Below, piece by piece: positions 15,811 through 25,093 of a DNA stretch of 64,000 nt. Where the stretch lies: contig JAFGLU010000017.1 of NCBI GenBank assembly GCA_016927865.1, positions 1 to 64,000 of the forward strand. The letters are read 5' to 3'. Within the stretch, counting starts at the first letter, position 1. Every line of letters starts with the position of its first letter. Below the pieces are notes generated by a model. It did no database searches. It had not been told where the DNA came from and saw nothing but the letters and a program-made list of their open reading frames with translations. Origin of the DNA: Anaerolineaceae bacterium. GTDB taxonomy: Bacteria; Chloroflexota; Anaerolineae; Anaerolineales; Anaerolineaceae. Both the position numbers and the translations under genes were made by a program.

Positions 15811-16662
15811 GTGCGCACCATGACTCCCCTTCAACGCATCCTGCTTGTCGCCCTTGGTATTTTGGCGCTGGCAGCTTTAGGCCTGGCCGGGTGGCTGGTG
15901 TGGTCAAACATCCGATCCACCCCACTCGCCCTCCCAACCCAACCCGCGCCCGCCGAGCCATTGCCCGCAGTGCCTTCTCCGCAGCCCACTGCCACCACTC
16001 TGCCCACCCCGGTAGAGCGCACAGCCGAGCCGCCCACCCCCACGACGCCGCTCCTGGCGCCAACCACCGATTCCTCTCCCACGGCTTGTCTGCCCACCTT
16101 TGGCATGCGCACGCAAGCCCAGGTGGTGGAAGTGCTGGCAGCCAACCGCATTCGCGTAGATTTGGATGGACAGAAACAGGAAGTACTCTATTTGGGCGTT
16201 GAACTGGCCGGCGTGCCAGAACCGGCGCTGGCCGCCAACCAGATTCTGGTCGAAGGCCAGACCGTCACCCTGGTAGCAGACTCGTACGACAACGACCCAC
16301 AAGGCACCCTGCTGCGCTATGTTCTGGTCGGCGAAACGCTGGTCAACTACACACTCATCCGCGACGGCATGGCCATCACTGCCCTCACCCCGCCCGGCAT
16401 TGCCTGCGACGCGACCTTTTTGGCCGCCGAGCGCGCCGCGCAGGCTGACAAGGTTGGTTTCTGGGCCCTGCCAGTGCCCAATTACGACCCTGCCACCAGG
16501 GTGACCGCAGCTGCGCCGCCCTGCCCCTGTGACACCAGTTTTACCTGCGCCGATTTCACCCGCCAGGAGGCCGCTCAGGCCTGTTACAACGCCTGCGGAG
16601 ACTATCGCAACGCCGCCCTGGACACCAACCACGATGGCATTGCCTGCGAGCAATTACCCTAA
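15811..16662 (+). CDS. Anchored SNase-fold protein with excalibur calcium-binding C-terminus
   Basis: A membrane segment (about residues 8-30) is followed by a Thr/Pro-rich stalk and an extracytoplasmic region that fits the staphylococcal nuclease OB fold (about residues 105-215). The catalytic residues look lost. The RLxGID position reads LYLGVEL and the DxYGR position reads DPQGTLL, so nuclease activity is doubtful. The C-terminus has the excalibur pattern (CADF.RQEAAQ, DTNHDGIACE). The start is the GTG given by promoter position; ATG 15820 is the alternative. It is followed by surE after 2 nt. Confidence 0.78.
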   Translation: MRTMTPLQRILLVALGILALAALGLAGWLVWSNIRSTPLALPTQPAPAEPLPAVPSPQPTATTLPTPVERTAEPPTPTTPLLAPTTDSSPTACLPTFGMRTQAQVVEVLAANRIRVDLDGQKQEVLYLGVELAGVPEPALAANQILVEGQTVTLVADSYDNDPQGTLLRYVLVGETLVNYTLIRDGMAITALTPPGIACDATFLAAERAAQADKVGFWALPVPNYDPATRVTAAAPPCPCDTSFTCADFTRQEAAQACYNACGDYRNAALDTNHDGIACEQLP

Positions 16663-16664
16663 CC

Positions 16665-17471
16665 ATGACCCAACCCCCATTGATTTTGTTGACCAACGAC
16701 GACGGCGTGCATTCGCCAGGCCTGCGGGCCGTGGCAGAAGCCGCCGCCAGCCTGGGTGAAATTGTCATCGCCGCCCCGCGCGAACAAGCCACCGGCGCCG
16801 GGCGCAGCGTGCCCAATACCTCCGACGGACGCATCGATCTCATCCAACTGCCGGTCAACGGCAGCCAACATCCCGCCTACGCGGTGGGAGGCACCCCAGC
16901 CCAAGCGGTTCTGCACGCCATCCTCGAGCTTCTCCCCCGCCGCCCCGATTTGGTCATCTCGGGCATCAACTACGGGGAAAACGTGGGCAGCGGGGTAACC
17001 CTCTCGGGCACGGTGGGAGCCGCCATCGAAGCCGCGGCGTTCGGCATTCCAGCCCTGGCCGTCTCACTGCAATTGTTTATTGAGGAATATTACACCTATC
17101 ATGACCTGGACTTTTCGACCGCGGCTCAATGCGCGGTTAAAATGGCCGAGCAGGTGCTGCGCAGCCCGCTTCCGCCAGATGTCGATTTCCTAAAAATCGA
17201 AGTTCCGGCCCACGCCACCTCCGAAACGCCCTGGCAGATCACGCGCCAGTCACGCGCGCGGTACTACATGCCCTACCCGGTACGCCAGGGCAGTCTCAGC
17301 GAGCCGGGCACCATCGCCGCCACGGTGCGGATTAAGCCGGAAGAAGCTTTGCCCGGCACTGATGTTCATGCGCTGCACTTCGAACACTATGTCGCCATCA
17401 CCCCCATGAGTATCGATCTAACTTCGCGGGTCGATTTGGAGTCTCTGTCCAGGCAATTGCGATTAAAATAA
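16665..17471 (+). CDS. surE: 5'/3'-nucleotidase SurE
   Basis: SurE hydrolyses nucleoside monophosphates and is linked to stationary-phase survival. The N-terminal metal motif LLTNDDGVHSPG, the GxGRS segment, SGINYGENVG and the following SGTVGAAIEA are all family signatures. The 268 residues are typical. It sits between an SNase-fold protein (2 nt upstream) and a sensor kinase (6 nt downstream), so all three are probably co-transcribed. Confidence 0.95.
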   Translation: MTQPPLILLTNDDGVHSPGLRAVAEAAASLGEIVIAAPREQATGAGRSVPNTSDGRIDLIQLPVNGSQHPAYAVGGTPAQAVLHAILELLPRRPDLVISGINYGENVGSGVTLSGTVGAAIEAAAFGIPALAVSLQLFIEEYYTYHDLDFSTAAQCAVKMAEQVLRSPLPPDVDFLKIEVPAHATSETPWQITRQSRARYYMPYPVRQGSLSEPGTIAATVRIKPEEALPGTDVHALHFEHYVAITPMSIDLTSRVDLESLSRQLRLK

Positions 17472-17477
17472 AATTAC

Positions 17478-19196
17478 ATGGACCTGAAGCGCGTCAGTGC
17501 ATGGCTGTTTCCGCCCCCCACCGGAGATGAAGACCTTCTCCGGCTGACGAGACTGTTACTTTGGGTCCAGGCAGCCCTCTTCGCAACGCTCATCCTTGGA
17601 GCAGGCTTATCCATCCTTAATCACGAACCCGACAGCTACCCCATCTTACTGGTAGCGGCAGGGGCAGTGGCTTTGACTATGATCCTCTCCCGCTCGGGGC
17701 ACCCCCGGCAGGCCAGTTTCATCTTTCTTCTGACCATGCTCGTGGTGCAAACCAACCTTCTCCTAAAAGGGCAAGGTATTCACGACATCACCATGATGGC
17801 TTATGCCGTGGTGCTTATGGTCGCCAGCCTGATCTTGGGGAATAAAGCCTTCGCGACAATCGTTGCCGCCAGCATGTTGTCGTTGGGGTTTGTGATCCAC
17901 GGCGAGGTAAGCGGACTGTGGACATCACCTCTCAGCATATACACCGACTGGACGGATTTTGCTTACCTGAGCCTGATCATTCTCCTGGCTGCATTCATCG
18001 CCCGGCTTTTGTCCAGCAATCTTTTCACCAGTTTGCAACGAGCCCGCGATAACGAGCAGAAATTAGCTAATTTGAACCGCCAGTTAGAAGAACAGGCTGC
18101 CCAAATCCGCCTGGCCGAAAAACGCTGGTATTCACTACTCGTTCAGGTCCCCGGTTGGATCCTGGAACTGGATTTAGACGGCAATATCTTGTTTGCCAAC
18201 ACAATCGACGAGGCTCAACGAAAACGGGTTTTTGGCTCTCCACTATCCGCCTTCATGCCAGATATGCACCAGGAAGACCTCAGTGCAGCCATCGCTCAGT
18301 CACTCGCCACCGGTGAAACCATCAACTTCGAAGCTCCAGCCAGGACAGCCGATGGGACTGTGCGGTGGTTCGCTTCGCGTCTGGCAGTAATTCGGGACGA
18401 GAGCAACCCTCGTGTTGTCCTGGTCGTCACCGACATCGATGAGCGCAAAAAAGCTGAAGAGGAAATTTCCCGGCTGAACACCGAGTTGGAGCAGCGCGTA
18501 CGAACACGCACAGCCGAGTATGAGGCCGCCAACCGCGAGCTAGAATCTTTTGCCTACTCTGTATCGCACGACTTGCGCGCCCCACTGCGGGCCATCAACG
18601 GCTTCAGCCAGATACTCACAGATGAATACGGCGGAGCGCTGGACGAAACAGGCCGGGACCACCTGGCACGCATCCGTGCCGCCACCCTGCGCATGGGCGG
18701 ATTGATCGACGACTTACTAAACCTCTCGCGGGTGACGCGCAGCGAATTAAATCGGGCGCGCGTGAACTTGAGCGAAGTGGCCCTGGAGGTTGCCGATAAC
18801 CTGCATCGCACCTATCCTGAGCGAGCCGTTGAAGTGCACATTCACCCCGACATGTCCGCCGATGTCGACGCAAGCCTGGTGCGCATCATCCTGGAAAACC
18901 TGCTGAATAACGCCTGGAAGTTCACCGCTCACAACGCACAAACCCGGATCGAATTTGGGCGCATGGTGGAAGAAAGCGAGTTTGTCTATTTTATTTCTGA
19001 CAACGGCGCGGGGTTCAACATGGCCTACGCCGACAAGTTGTTTGGACCCTTCCAGCGGCTGCATGCCCCCGGAGAGTTTGAAGGCACGGGCATTGGGTTG
19101 GCCACCGTGCAGCGCATCGTTCAGCGCCATGGAGGCCGAATTTGGGCGCGCGGACAAGAAGGCGCCGGCGCAACATTTTTCTTCACCCTGGAGTAA
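17478..19196 (+). CDS. Membrane sensor histidine kinase with PAS domain
   Basis: The 572-residue protein begins with about five or six membrane segments (residues 20-185). A coiled coil, a PAS domain (about 210-330) and a second coiled coil follow. The HisKA motif SVSHDLRAPLRAI holds the phospho-acceptor His. The HATPase domain has NLLNNAWKF, DNGAGF and GTGIGLATV. No response regulator is adjacent, so it is an orphan kinase. The layout matches phytochrome-like/BphP-class kinases in its C-terminal half. Its stop codon overlaps the base of a long hairpin terminator. Confidence 0.9.
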   Translation: MDLKRVSAWLFPPPTGDEDLLRLTRLLLWVQAALFATLILGAGLSILNHEPDSYPILLVAAGAVALTMILSRSGHPRQASFIFLLTMLVVQTNLLLKGQGIHDITMMAYAVVLMVASLILGNKAFATIVAASMLSLGFVIHGEVSGLWTSPLSIYTDWTDFAYLSLIILLAAFIARLLSSNLFTSLQRARDNEQKLANLNRQLEEQAAQIRLAEKRWYSLLVQVPGWILELDLDGNILFANTIDEAQRKRVFGSPLSAFMPDMHQEDLSAAIAQSLATGETINFEAPARTADGTVRWFASRLAVIRDESNPRVVLVVTDIDERKKAEEEISRLNTELEQRVRTRTAEYEAANRELESFAYSVSHDLRAPLRAINGFSQILTDEYGGALDETGRDHLARIRAATLRMGGLIDDLLNLSRVTRSELNRARVNLSEVALEVADNLHRTYPERAVEVHIHPDMSADVDASLVRIILENLLNNAWKFTAHNAQTRIEFGRMVEESEFVYFISDNGAGFNMAYADKLFGPFQRLHAPGEFEGTGIGLATVQRIVQRHGGRIWARGQEGAGATFFFTLE

Positions 19197-19260
19197 AGAC
19201 CGAAATTTAAGATATATGTGGGTGCTTTCGCACCCACATATATCTTAAATTTCGGTCTTT
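19195..19260. terminator. Very long perfect hairpin (31 bp), convergent terminator
   Basis: A perfect 31-bp stem (19195-19225 with 19230-19260) has a 4-nt loop. Its base overlaps the TAA of the kinase gene. Its apex GTGGGTGC/GCACCCAC and its arm CCGAAATTT belong to the same hairpin family as those at 10817 and 55976. It lies between convergent genes. Confidence 0.85.
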
Positions 19261-19302
19261 CTTGCATCAGCAGGAGCAGCTACAACTCAGTGTGGCGGAA
19301 AA

Positions 19303-20460
<1,158 letters not shown>

Positions 20461-20500
20461 GACGGCTTCTCCTTCATCCGGCGGCTGTGAACGAGCCGCG

Positions 20501-20716
20501 TTATAGCGTTTCGATATCCCACCGATCTTCTTCTAAATCATACTCCAATTTGAAACGGGTGCCACCAGCACAACGCACCCAAAACACCTTCCCCTGCGGG
20601 GTGCGGGCCTGGCGCTCAACTTCCTCAACTTCCAGACGCTGCCCGCTCCAGTGCAAAGCTGTCGGGCGCTCGGCGTACTCACTCCCCGAATAGCACTCGA
20701 CTAACGCACCGCCCAC
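20501..20716 (-). CDS. Small conserved-looking protein, possibly DUF6504-like
   Basis: A 71-residue ORF fills the gap between the nucleotidyltransferase and the aminotransferase. It starts at a GTG inside the upstream gene's end (16 nt overlap), which suggests coupling. The pattern of short beta strands with tryptophans (ALHWSGQRLEVEEV, KVFWVRC, RWDIETL) resembles DUF6504-type small proteins that often sit near DNA-repair genes. That similarity is recalled, not tested. No catalytic motif is visible. Confidence 0.6.
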   Translation of the reverse strand: MGGALVECYSGSEYAERPTALHWSGQRLEVEEVERQARTPQGKVFWVRCAGGTRFKLEYDLEEDRWDIETL

Positions 20717-21714
20717 GATTGATCTCCGAGGTTCAGGCGCAGTGCCTGTCCCGAGAGGCTCACGTTGCGACCTAACAACGAATCTTCCAGGGCGATGTCT
20801 TGAATGTGGGTGCCCTCGCCGACAATGGAGTTGGAGACGATGGCGCGCGTCAACTCGCAGTCAGCATCGATGGAAACATAAGGCCCAACCACCGAGGACT
20901 CGATATGAGCCGACTCATGGATGAACACCGGCGGAACAATGGTAACGCCTGGTCGGGACACCTGCGCGGTGTTATCGTGGCCGTTCTCCAGCAGGTAGCG
21001 ATTGGTATCCAGGATCGATTCCACCGTTCCGGCATCCAGCCACACCTCAACCATTTCGGTGCGCATTTTGGCGCCCTGTTCGAGCATGATATTGACCGCA
21101 TCAGCCAGGAAAAACTCGTCCTTGAGGGTCACGTTTCGGTTCATCTGCCCTTCGATGGCTTCCAGCAGCGTTTCGGCGCTGCGGAAATAGTAGAAACCCA
21201 CCACCACCAGGTTGTTACGGGCGTCCTCGGGCTTTTCGATCAGGCGTTTCACCAGGCCTTCGCCATTCAGCTCTGCTACGCCAAAGCGGCGCGGATCGGG
21301 TACCGCTTTCACCCAGGCCACTGCGTCAGCAGATTCATCCTCCAGGAAGGAGAAATCCGTCTCGACCAGGGTATCTGAAAAAGCCATCAGCATCGGCCCT
21401 GTCAAGTGCTCTCGGGCCAAATAGAGGGCATCCGACTGCCCGCGCATCTCATGCTGGAGCACGAAATGCACTTTTTTGTCGGGATGGTATTCCTCCATGA
21501 ACTCGCGCGTCTGCTGCTCACCGTTTGGGCCTACAATGAAGACGTATTCCACGTCAAAATCAGCCGGAATCGTGTTGAATTGATCCAAAACATAATCCAA
21601 AACTGTCCGCCCGGCCAGCGAGATGAGCGGCTTGGGCTTGCTCCAGGTGTGCGGGCGCATGCGGGTGCCCAATCCGGCCATCGGGACAGCAATTTTGAGT
21701 GTTTTACGAGACAT
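20701..21714 (-). CDS. Sugar-1-phosphate nucleotidyltransferase with beta-helix tail
   Basis: The N-terminal signature PMAGLGTRMRPHTWSKPKPL is that of enzymes joining NTP and sugar-1-phosphate (glucose-1-phosphate thymidylyl- or uridylyl-, or mannose-1-phosphate guanylyltransferase). The C-terminus (about residues 255-335) has hexapeptide-like repeats typical of a left-handed beta-helix. Which nucleotide and sugar are used cannot be read. ATG 21714 lies behind GTGAGGA and is preferred to the upstream GTG. It follows gatA by 21 nt. Confidence 0.9.
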   Translation of the reverse strand: MSRKTLKIAVPMAGLGTRMRPHTWSKPKPLISLAGRTVLDYVLDQFNTIPADFDVEYVFIVGPNGEQQTREFMEEYHPDKKVHFVLQHEMRGQSDALYLAREHLTGPMLMAFSDTLVETDFSFLEDESADAVAWVKAVPDPRRFGVAELNGEGLVKRLIEKPEDARNNLVVVGFYYFRSAETLLEAIEGQMNRNVTLKDEFFLADAVNIMLEQGAKMRTEMVEVWLDAGTVESILDTNRYLLENGHDNTAQVSRPGVTIVPPVFIHESAHIESSVVGPYVSIDADCELTRAIVSNSIVGEGTHIQDIALEDSLLGRNVSLSGQALRLNLGDQSWAVR

Positions 21715-21735
21715 TCTGTTCCTCACCCCTCGAAC

Positions 21736-23226
21736 TTAGAATAATTCCGGGGCACGCTTGTGCCAGCCGGTGGTTAACTGATAGGCATGGGCTGTTTTTA
21801 ACAGCGCCTCTTCCTTAAAGTGCGGCCCCATCAACTGCATTCCGATCGGCAGGCCGCGCCCATCGAAGCCAACCGGGAAGGACAATCCAGGCACACCGGC
21901 CAGGTTGGCCGGAAGCGTGAACACATCCTCCAGGTACATCGCCAGCGGGTCGTCGGTATGTTCGCCCAGGCGGAAGGCCGTGCTGGGAGCCACCGGGCAG
22001 GCGATCACATCCACATCCTGGAAAGCCTTGAGAAAATCCTGGCGGATGAGCGTGCGCACCTTTTGGGCCTGGCCGTAATAGGCATCATAGTAGCCCGCAG
22101 AAAGGGCGTAAGTGCCCAGCATGATGCGCCGCTTGACCTCTGCGCCCAGCCCGGCCCCGCGCGACTTATTGAACACATCCCACAAGGATTGGGAGGGCTC
22201 GCGCAGGCCAAAACGAACCCCGTCATAGCGGGCCAGGTTGGCCGAAGCCTCAGCCGGGGCAATCAGGTAATATACCGGCAGGGCGTATTCGGTGTGCGGT
22301 AAGCTCACCGGCTGCGCCACTGCCCCCAGCGCTTCCAACTGCGCAATGGCAGCCCGCACGGCAGTCTCTACCTCGGGCTGCATCCCAGCGATGAAATATT
22401 CATCGGGCACGCCCACCCGCAGGCCCTTCAAATCTGTGGAGCGGCTTAACTGAATGTTGGGCGCGCGCAGGTTGCAACTGGTCGAATCGCGCGGATCGTA
22501 GCCTGCCATCTGGTTGAACAGCAGGGTCACCTCGGCGGCACTGGCGGCAAAGGCGCCTACCGAATCCAGCGAGGAACCGTAAGCCACTAGGCCGTAGCGC
22601 GAAACCCGCCCGTAGGTGGGCTTGAGGCCGGTGATGCCGCAGTAGGCGGCGGGCTGGCGGATGCTACCGCCCGTATCCGATCCGGTGGCAGCCGGAACCA
22701 GGCGAGCCGCCACGGCCGCGGCGCTGCCGCCGCTGGAGCCACCCGGCACCCGCTCCAGGTCCCAGGGGTTGTGCGTGGGGCCGTAGGCCGAATTCTCGGT
22801 GGATGAACCCATCGCGTACTCGTCGGTGTTGCTCTTGCCCACCACCACCACGCCTGCATCCAGCAGCCGCTGAACCGCTGTGGCCGTGTAGGGGGGCACA
22901 AAATTCTCGAGAATTTTCGATCCGCAGGTGCAACGCACATCGGCCAGGCAGAGCACGTCTTTGATCATCACCGGCAGGCCCAACAGCGGCGGGAGCGCCA
23001 GCGCTGCGGAAGGATCGCCTTGCCGCGATTCGCGGTAACGCCGGTCGGCTTCATCGGCCTGGCGCAAGGCCAGCTCGGGGGTGTAGGTGATGAGGGTATG
23101 TAAGCGGGGCTCAAAGCGCTCGATGCGCGCCAGACAAGCTTGGGTCAGTTCACGACTGGTGAAGTCTGCGCGGCGCAGCCCGGCCAGCATCTCCGCGATG
23201 GTCATGGTTTCCGGTGTCAGGTTCAT
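21736..23226 (-). CDS. gatA: Asp/Glu-tRNA amidotransferase subunit A
   Basis: GatA is the amidase subunit that releases ammonia from glutamine so that GatB can convert misacylated Glu-tRNA(Gln) or Asp-tRNA(Asn). The amidase triad is present: the Lys in PVMIKDV, and the two serines in the GGSSGGSAAAVA and GSDTGGSIR region. A full-length protein of 496 residues is encoded. It starts 3 nt after gatC. gatB is not in this window. Confidence 0.96.
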   Translation of the reverse strand: MNLTPETMTIAEMLAGLRRADFTSRELTQACLARIERFEPRLHTLITYTPELALRQADEADRRYRESRQGDPSAALALPPLLGLPVMIKDVLCLADVRCTCGSKILENFVPPYTATAVQRLLDAGVVVVGKSNTDEYAMGSSTENSAYGPTHNPWDLERVPGGSSGGSAAAVAARLVPAATGSDTGGSIRQPAAYCGITGLKPTYGRVSRYGLVAYGSSLDSVGAFAASAAEVTLLFNQMAGYDPRDSTSCNLRAPNIQLSRSTDLKGLRVGVPDEYFIAGMQPEVETAVRAAIAQLEALGAVAQPVSLPHTEYALPVYYLIAPAEASANLARYDGVRFGLREPSQSLWDVFNKSRGAGLGAEVKRRIMLGTYALSAGYYDAYYGQAQKVRTLIRQDFLKAFQDVDVIACPVAPSTAFRLGEHTDDPLAMYLEDVFTLPANLAGVPGLSFPVGFDGRGLPIGMQLMGPHFKEEALLKTAHAYQLTTGWHKRAPELF

Positions 23227-23229
23227 AGC

Positions 23230-23517
23230 TTACTCCAGCACCGGGGGCACGCGAAATTGGTTATCTTCCCTTTGCGGGGCGTTACGCAGCACAATGTCCA
23301 CATCCAGCCCTTCCACGGGCTCATCGGCGCGCAGGGGCGCGGCGTCGAGGGTTGCGCCGGCGGTGGGTGCAATGCGGCTGGTGTCTACGGATTGCAGCCG
23401 TGCTGCGTAATCCAAAATGGCAGAAAGCTGCTGGCGGTAGCGGGTCAGTTCTTCAGCGCTTAGCTCCAGGCGGGCCAGGTGAGCAATGTGTTCAACTTCA
23501 GCTTGAGTGAGGCTCAT
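23230..23517 (-). CDS. gatC: Asp/Glu-tRNA amidotransferase subunit C
   Basis: GatC is the small helper that wraps around GatA. The 95 residues start with the usual helical segment (LTQAEVEHIAHLARLEL) and end in a Pro-rich strand. A TATAAT box ends 7 nt before the ATG, so the whole gatC-gatA-nucleotidyltransferase-small protein-aminotransferase run may begin as a leaderless message. Confidence 0.94.
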   Translation of the reverse strand: MSLTQAEVEHIAHLARLELSAEELTRYRQQLSAILDYAARLQSVDTSRIAPTAGATLDAAPLRADEPVEGLDVDIVLRNAPQREDNQFRVPPVLE

Positions 23518-23524
23518 GGGATCG

Positions 23525-23530
23525 ATTATA
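23525..23530 (-). promoter_or_regulatory. TATAAT -10 box of gatC operon
   Basis: On the minus strand TATAAT is followed by 7 nt and then the gatC ATG, giving a leaderless prediction. Confidence 0.65.
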
Positions 23531-23560
23531 AATGAATACCAGTGGATCGGGGATAATTAA

Positions 23561-23620
23561 AATATTTATTTTTGAGGTGTATTGGCGGCTTCACCGCCCA
23601 ATACACCTCAAAAAATACTT
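23561..23620. terminator. Long hairpin downstream of esterase gene
   Basis: TTTTTGAGGTGTATTGGCGG pairs with CCGCCCAATACACCTCAAAAA, a stem of about 20 bp with one bulged base. Read on the minus strand it follows the esterase stop by about 20 nt and ends in a T-rich tract. It shares the AGGTGT arm with the hairpins at 10817 and 33937. Confidence 0.75.
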
Positions 23621-23638
23621 GCCGCGAACTCGCTTCAA

Positions 23639-24556
23639 TTAACGTCCGTCAAAGAATTCGGCGTACCAGCGGATGTAGCCCTGCATGTGCGCGGCCCAGT
23701 AATCATTATCGTGGAGACCCTGGAACAGGTACCAATCGTGAGCAACTCCAGCCTGGTCGAGGGCTGCTTCAAACTCAACGGCGCTGAATAGATACCGGTC
23801 ATGCTCTCCAGCGTCCAGATAGAAACGCGGCACGGAACCCTCGGGGATGGTAGCCAGGGTGGACGGAAGGCGAAAAGCCTCGCCATAGAACGCCGCCAGG
23901 CTGTGCGCCCCCGCCGCCCCGAATATGTCAGCGTTCCGCAGAGCCAGGTGCACGGCCCACCCCGCCCCACGTGAAATTCCACCAATGGCTCGGCAGCTTG
24001 CTTCGGTGCAGGTCGGGTAGGAAGCGTCAACCCAGGGAATCAGCGACTCGATCAAGGCTTTTCCATAGGGGCTGGTGTTGGCATTTATTAAATCTTGCTC
24101 TTCTTCCGGCATCATGATCAAAAAAGGGCTCACCTGTCCCGAAATGATGAGGTCATCGGCGGATTCATCTGCGCCCAGTTCATCCCAATGCAGGTTGGTA
24201 TAGCTCTGCCCGTGCAGCAAGTACAGGACCGGGTAGCGCGTATTGCCGCTGGAGTCAAAACAGGGCGGGGTATATACACGCACGCGCAGCGGAAACCTCA
24301 ACAAAGGCGCATCAACCATATCATCTATGATGCTTCCGTGCATTTCGGCACAAGGCGTGGGCGAAGGAGTGACGGGCACGGGTGTGACGGTGGGCGGAAG
24401 CGGGGTTGCCGAAGGCAGGCTGGTTGGGGTGAGGGTGGCAGTCACCAGAACCGCCGGAGAGGCAATGGCAGCGGGCTGCGCAACCGGAGTGGGCGCAGCG
24501 CAAGCTGCCAACGCAAGCAGCAGCATGAATAGAATCCCTGTCAGTGTCCGGCGCAT
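23639..24556 (-). CDS. Esterase-D-like alpha/beta hydrolase lipoprotein
   Basis: A signal peptide with the lipobox LAAC is followed by a Thr/Pro linker and an alpha/beta hydrolase domain of about 240 residues. PVLYLLHG forms the oxyanion strand, GGISRGAG holds the nucleophile serine, DAGEHD offers the acid, and GLHDNDYW offers the histidine. This matches the feruloyl esterase / esterase D group, acting outside the cell. I start at the ATG at 24556, 7 nt behind a TATAAT box; the ORF-track start at 24595 lies upstream of that box. Confidence 0.85.
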   Translation of the reverse strand: MRRTLTGILFMLLLALAACAAPTPVAQPAAIASPAVLVTATLTPTSLPSATPLPPTVTPVPVTPSPTPCAEMHGSIIDDMVDAPLLRFPLRVRVYTPPCFDSSGNTRYPVLYLLHGQSYTNLHWDELGADESADDLIISGQVSPFLIMMPEEEQDLINANTSPYGKALIESLIPWVDASYPTCTEASCRAIGGISRGAGWAVHLALRNADIFGAAGAHSLAAFYGEAFRLPSTLATIPEGSVPRFYLDAGEHDRYLFSAVEFEAALDQAGVAHDWYLFQGLHDNDYWAAHMQGYIRWYAEFFDGR

Positions 24557-24563
24557 GCACCCG

Positions 24564-24569
24564 ATTATA
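24564..24569 (-). promoter_or_regulatory. TATAAT -10 box of esterase gene
   Basis: Minus-strand TATAAT ends 7 nt before the ATG at 24556, giving another leaderless candidate. It lies back to back with the tRNA promoter. Confidence 0.65.
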
Positions 24570-24581
24570 CCGCTTTCCTCC

Positions 24582-24610
24582 TTGACGGTTCTCAACCCCT
24601 CAGATATACT
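24582..24610 (+). promoter_or_regulatory. Promoter of tRNA-Pro
   Basis: TTGACG (24582-24587) and TATACT (24605-24610) are 17 nt apart. The start point would be near 24617, about 55 nt before the mature tRNA. Confidence 0.8.
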
Positions 24611-24616
24611 CTACCT

Positions 24617-24660
24617 GTAACCACTCAGCCAGGGGTAGTTTTTGCTCTCTGAGTAGTTAT
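24617..24660. repeat. Short inverted-repeat element in the tRNA leader
   Basis: GTAACCACTCAG (24617-24628) and CTGAGTAGTTAT (24649-24660) are near-perfect inverted repeats with a 20-nt loop. The element begins at the predicted start point of the tRNA transcript. Related ends occur at 76-87, 41106-41216 and 44104-44156. Confidence 0.6.
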
Positions 24661-24671
24661 CTCTAATTCGC

Positions 24672-24744
24672 CGGGGTGTAGCGCAGTTGGCAGCGCACTG
24701 CGTTTGGGACGCAGGGGTCGGCGGTTCAAGTCCGCCCACCCCGA
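24672..24744 (+). tRNA. tRNA-Pro (anticodon TGG)
   Basis: All four arms can be drawn. The acceptor is CGGGGTG/CACCCCG with discriminator A. The anticodon arm is CTGCG-TTTGGGA-CGCAG with anticodon TGG. The T arm is GGCGG-TTCAAGT-CCGCC. CCA is not encoded. Total length is 73 nt. Confidence 0.95.
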
Positions 24745-24773
24745 CTATTTTACGAAATATGGGAAGCCAAGCC

Positions 24774-25076
24774 ATGACGCCCAAAAAGATCGATGCAGTT
24801 GTCGAAGCAGTCCGGTACGATGCGTCCGGACAAATCGAGTTTGTGCGTGTGTACAAGCGCATCGTATCCACTTTTGCCGACCACAGCCTGTTGACGCGCG
24901 CCGAGCTGGTGGATCAACTCAAAAAAGGCGTGCGCTTTGTGGCTGGATCGCGCCAGGAACTGATGGGCGCCACGTTTGACACGGGGCCTGAACTGCGTCT
25001 GGTGGCAAACTCTGCTGTGCAAACCACCGAAGCCGCCGGTGAAGGAGATAATCTCAAAGGCGTGCCGCGCATCTAG
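24774..25076 (+). CDS. Small cytosolic protein of unknown function
   Basis: The 100-residue protein has a basic, beta-rich first half (AVVEAVRYDASGQIEFVRVYKR) and ends in an acidic tail. No domain is recognised. The ORF-track version starts inside the tRNA gene. The ATG at 24774 has GGGAAG about 7 nt upstream and is a realistic start; the ATG at 24759 is possible. It may be co-transcribed with the tRNA and with the glycosyltransferase 17 nt downstream. Confidence 0.65.
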   Translation: MTPKKIDAVVEAVRYDASGQIEFVRVYKRIVSTFADHSLLTRAELVDQLKKGVRFVAGSRQELMGATFDTGPELRLVANSAVQTTEAAGEGDNLKGVPRI

Positions 25077-25093
25077 CCCAGGATCTTGAGTCT

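Noticed and set aside
24687-24773. N-terminal extension of the small protein into the tRNA gene
   Set aside because: The ORF-track start lies inside tRNA-Pro. A start at 24774 with an upstream GGGAAG is realistic.
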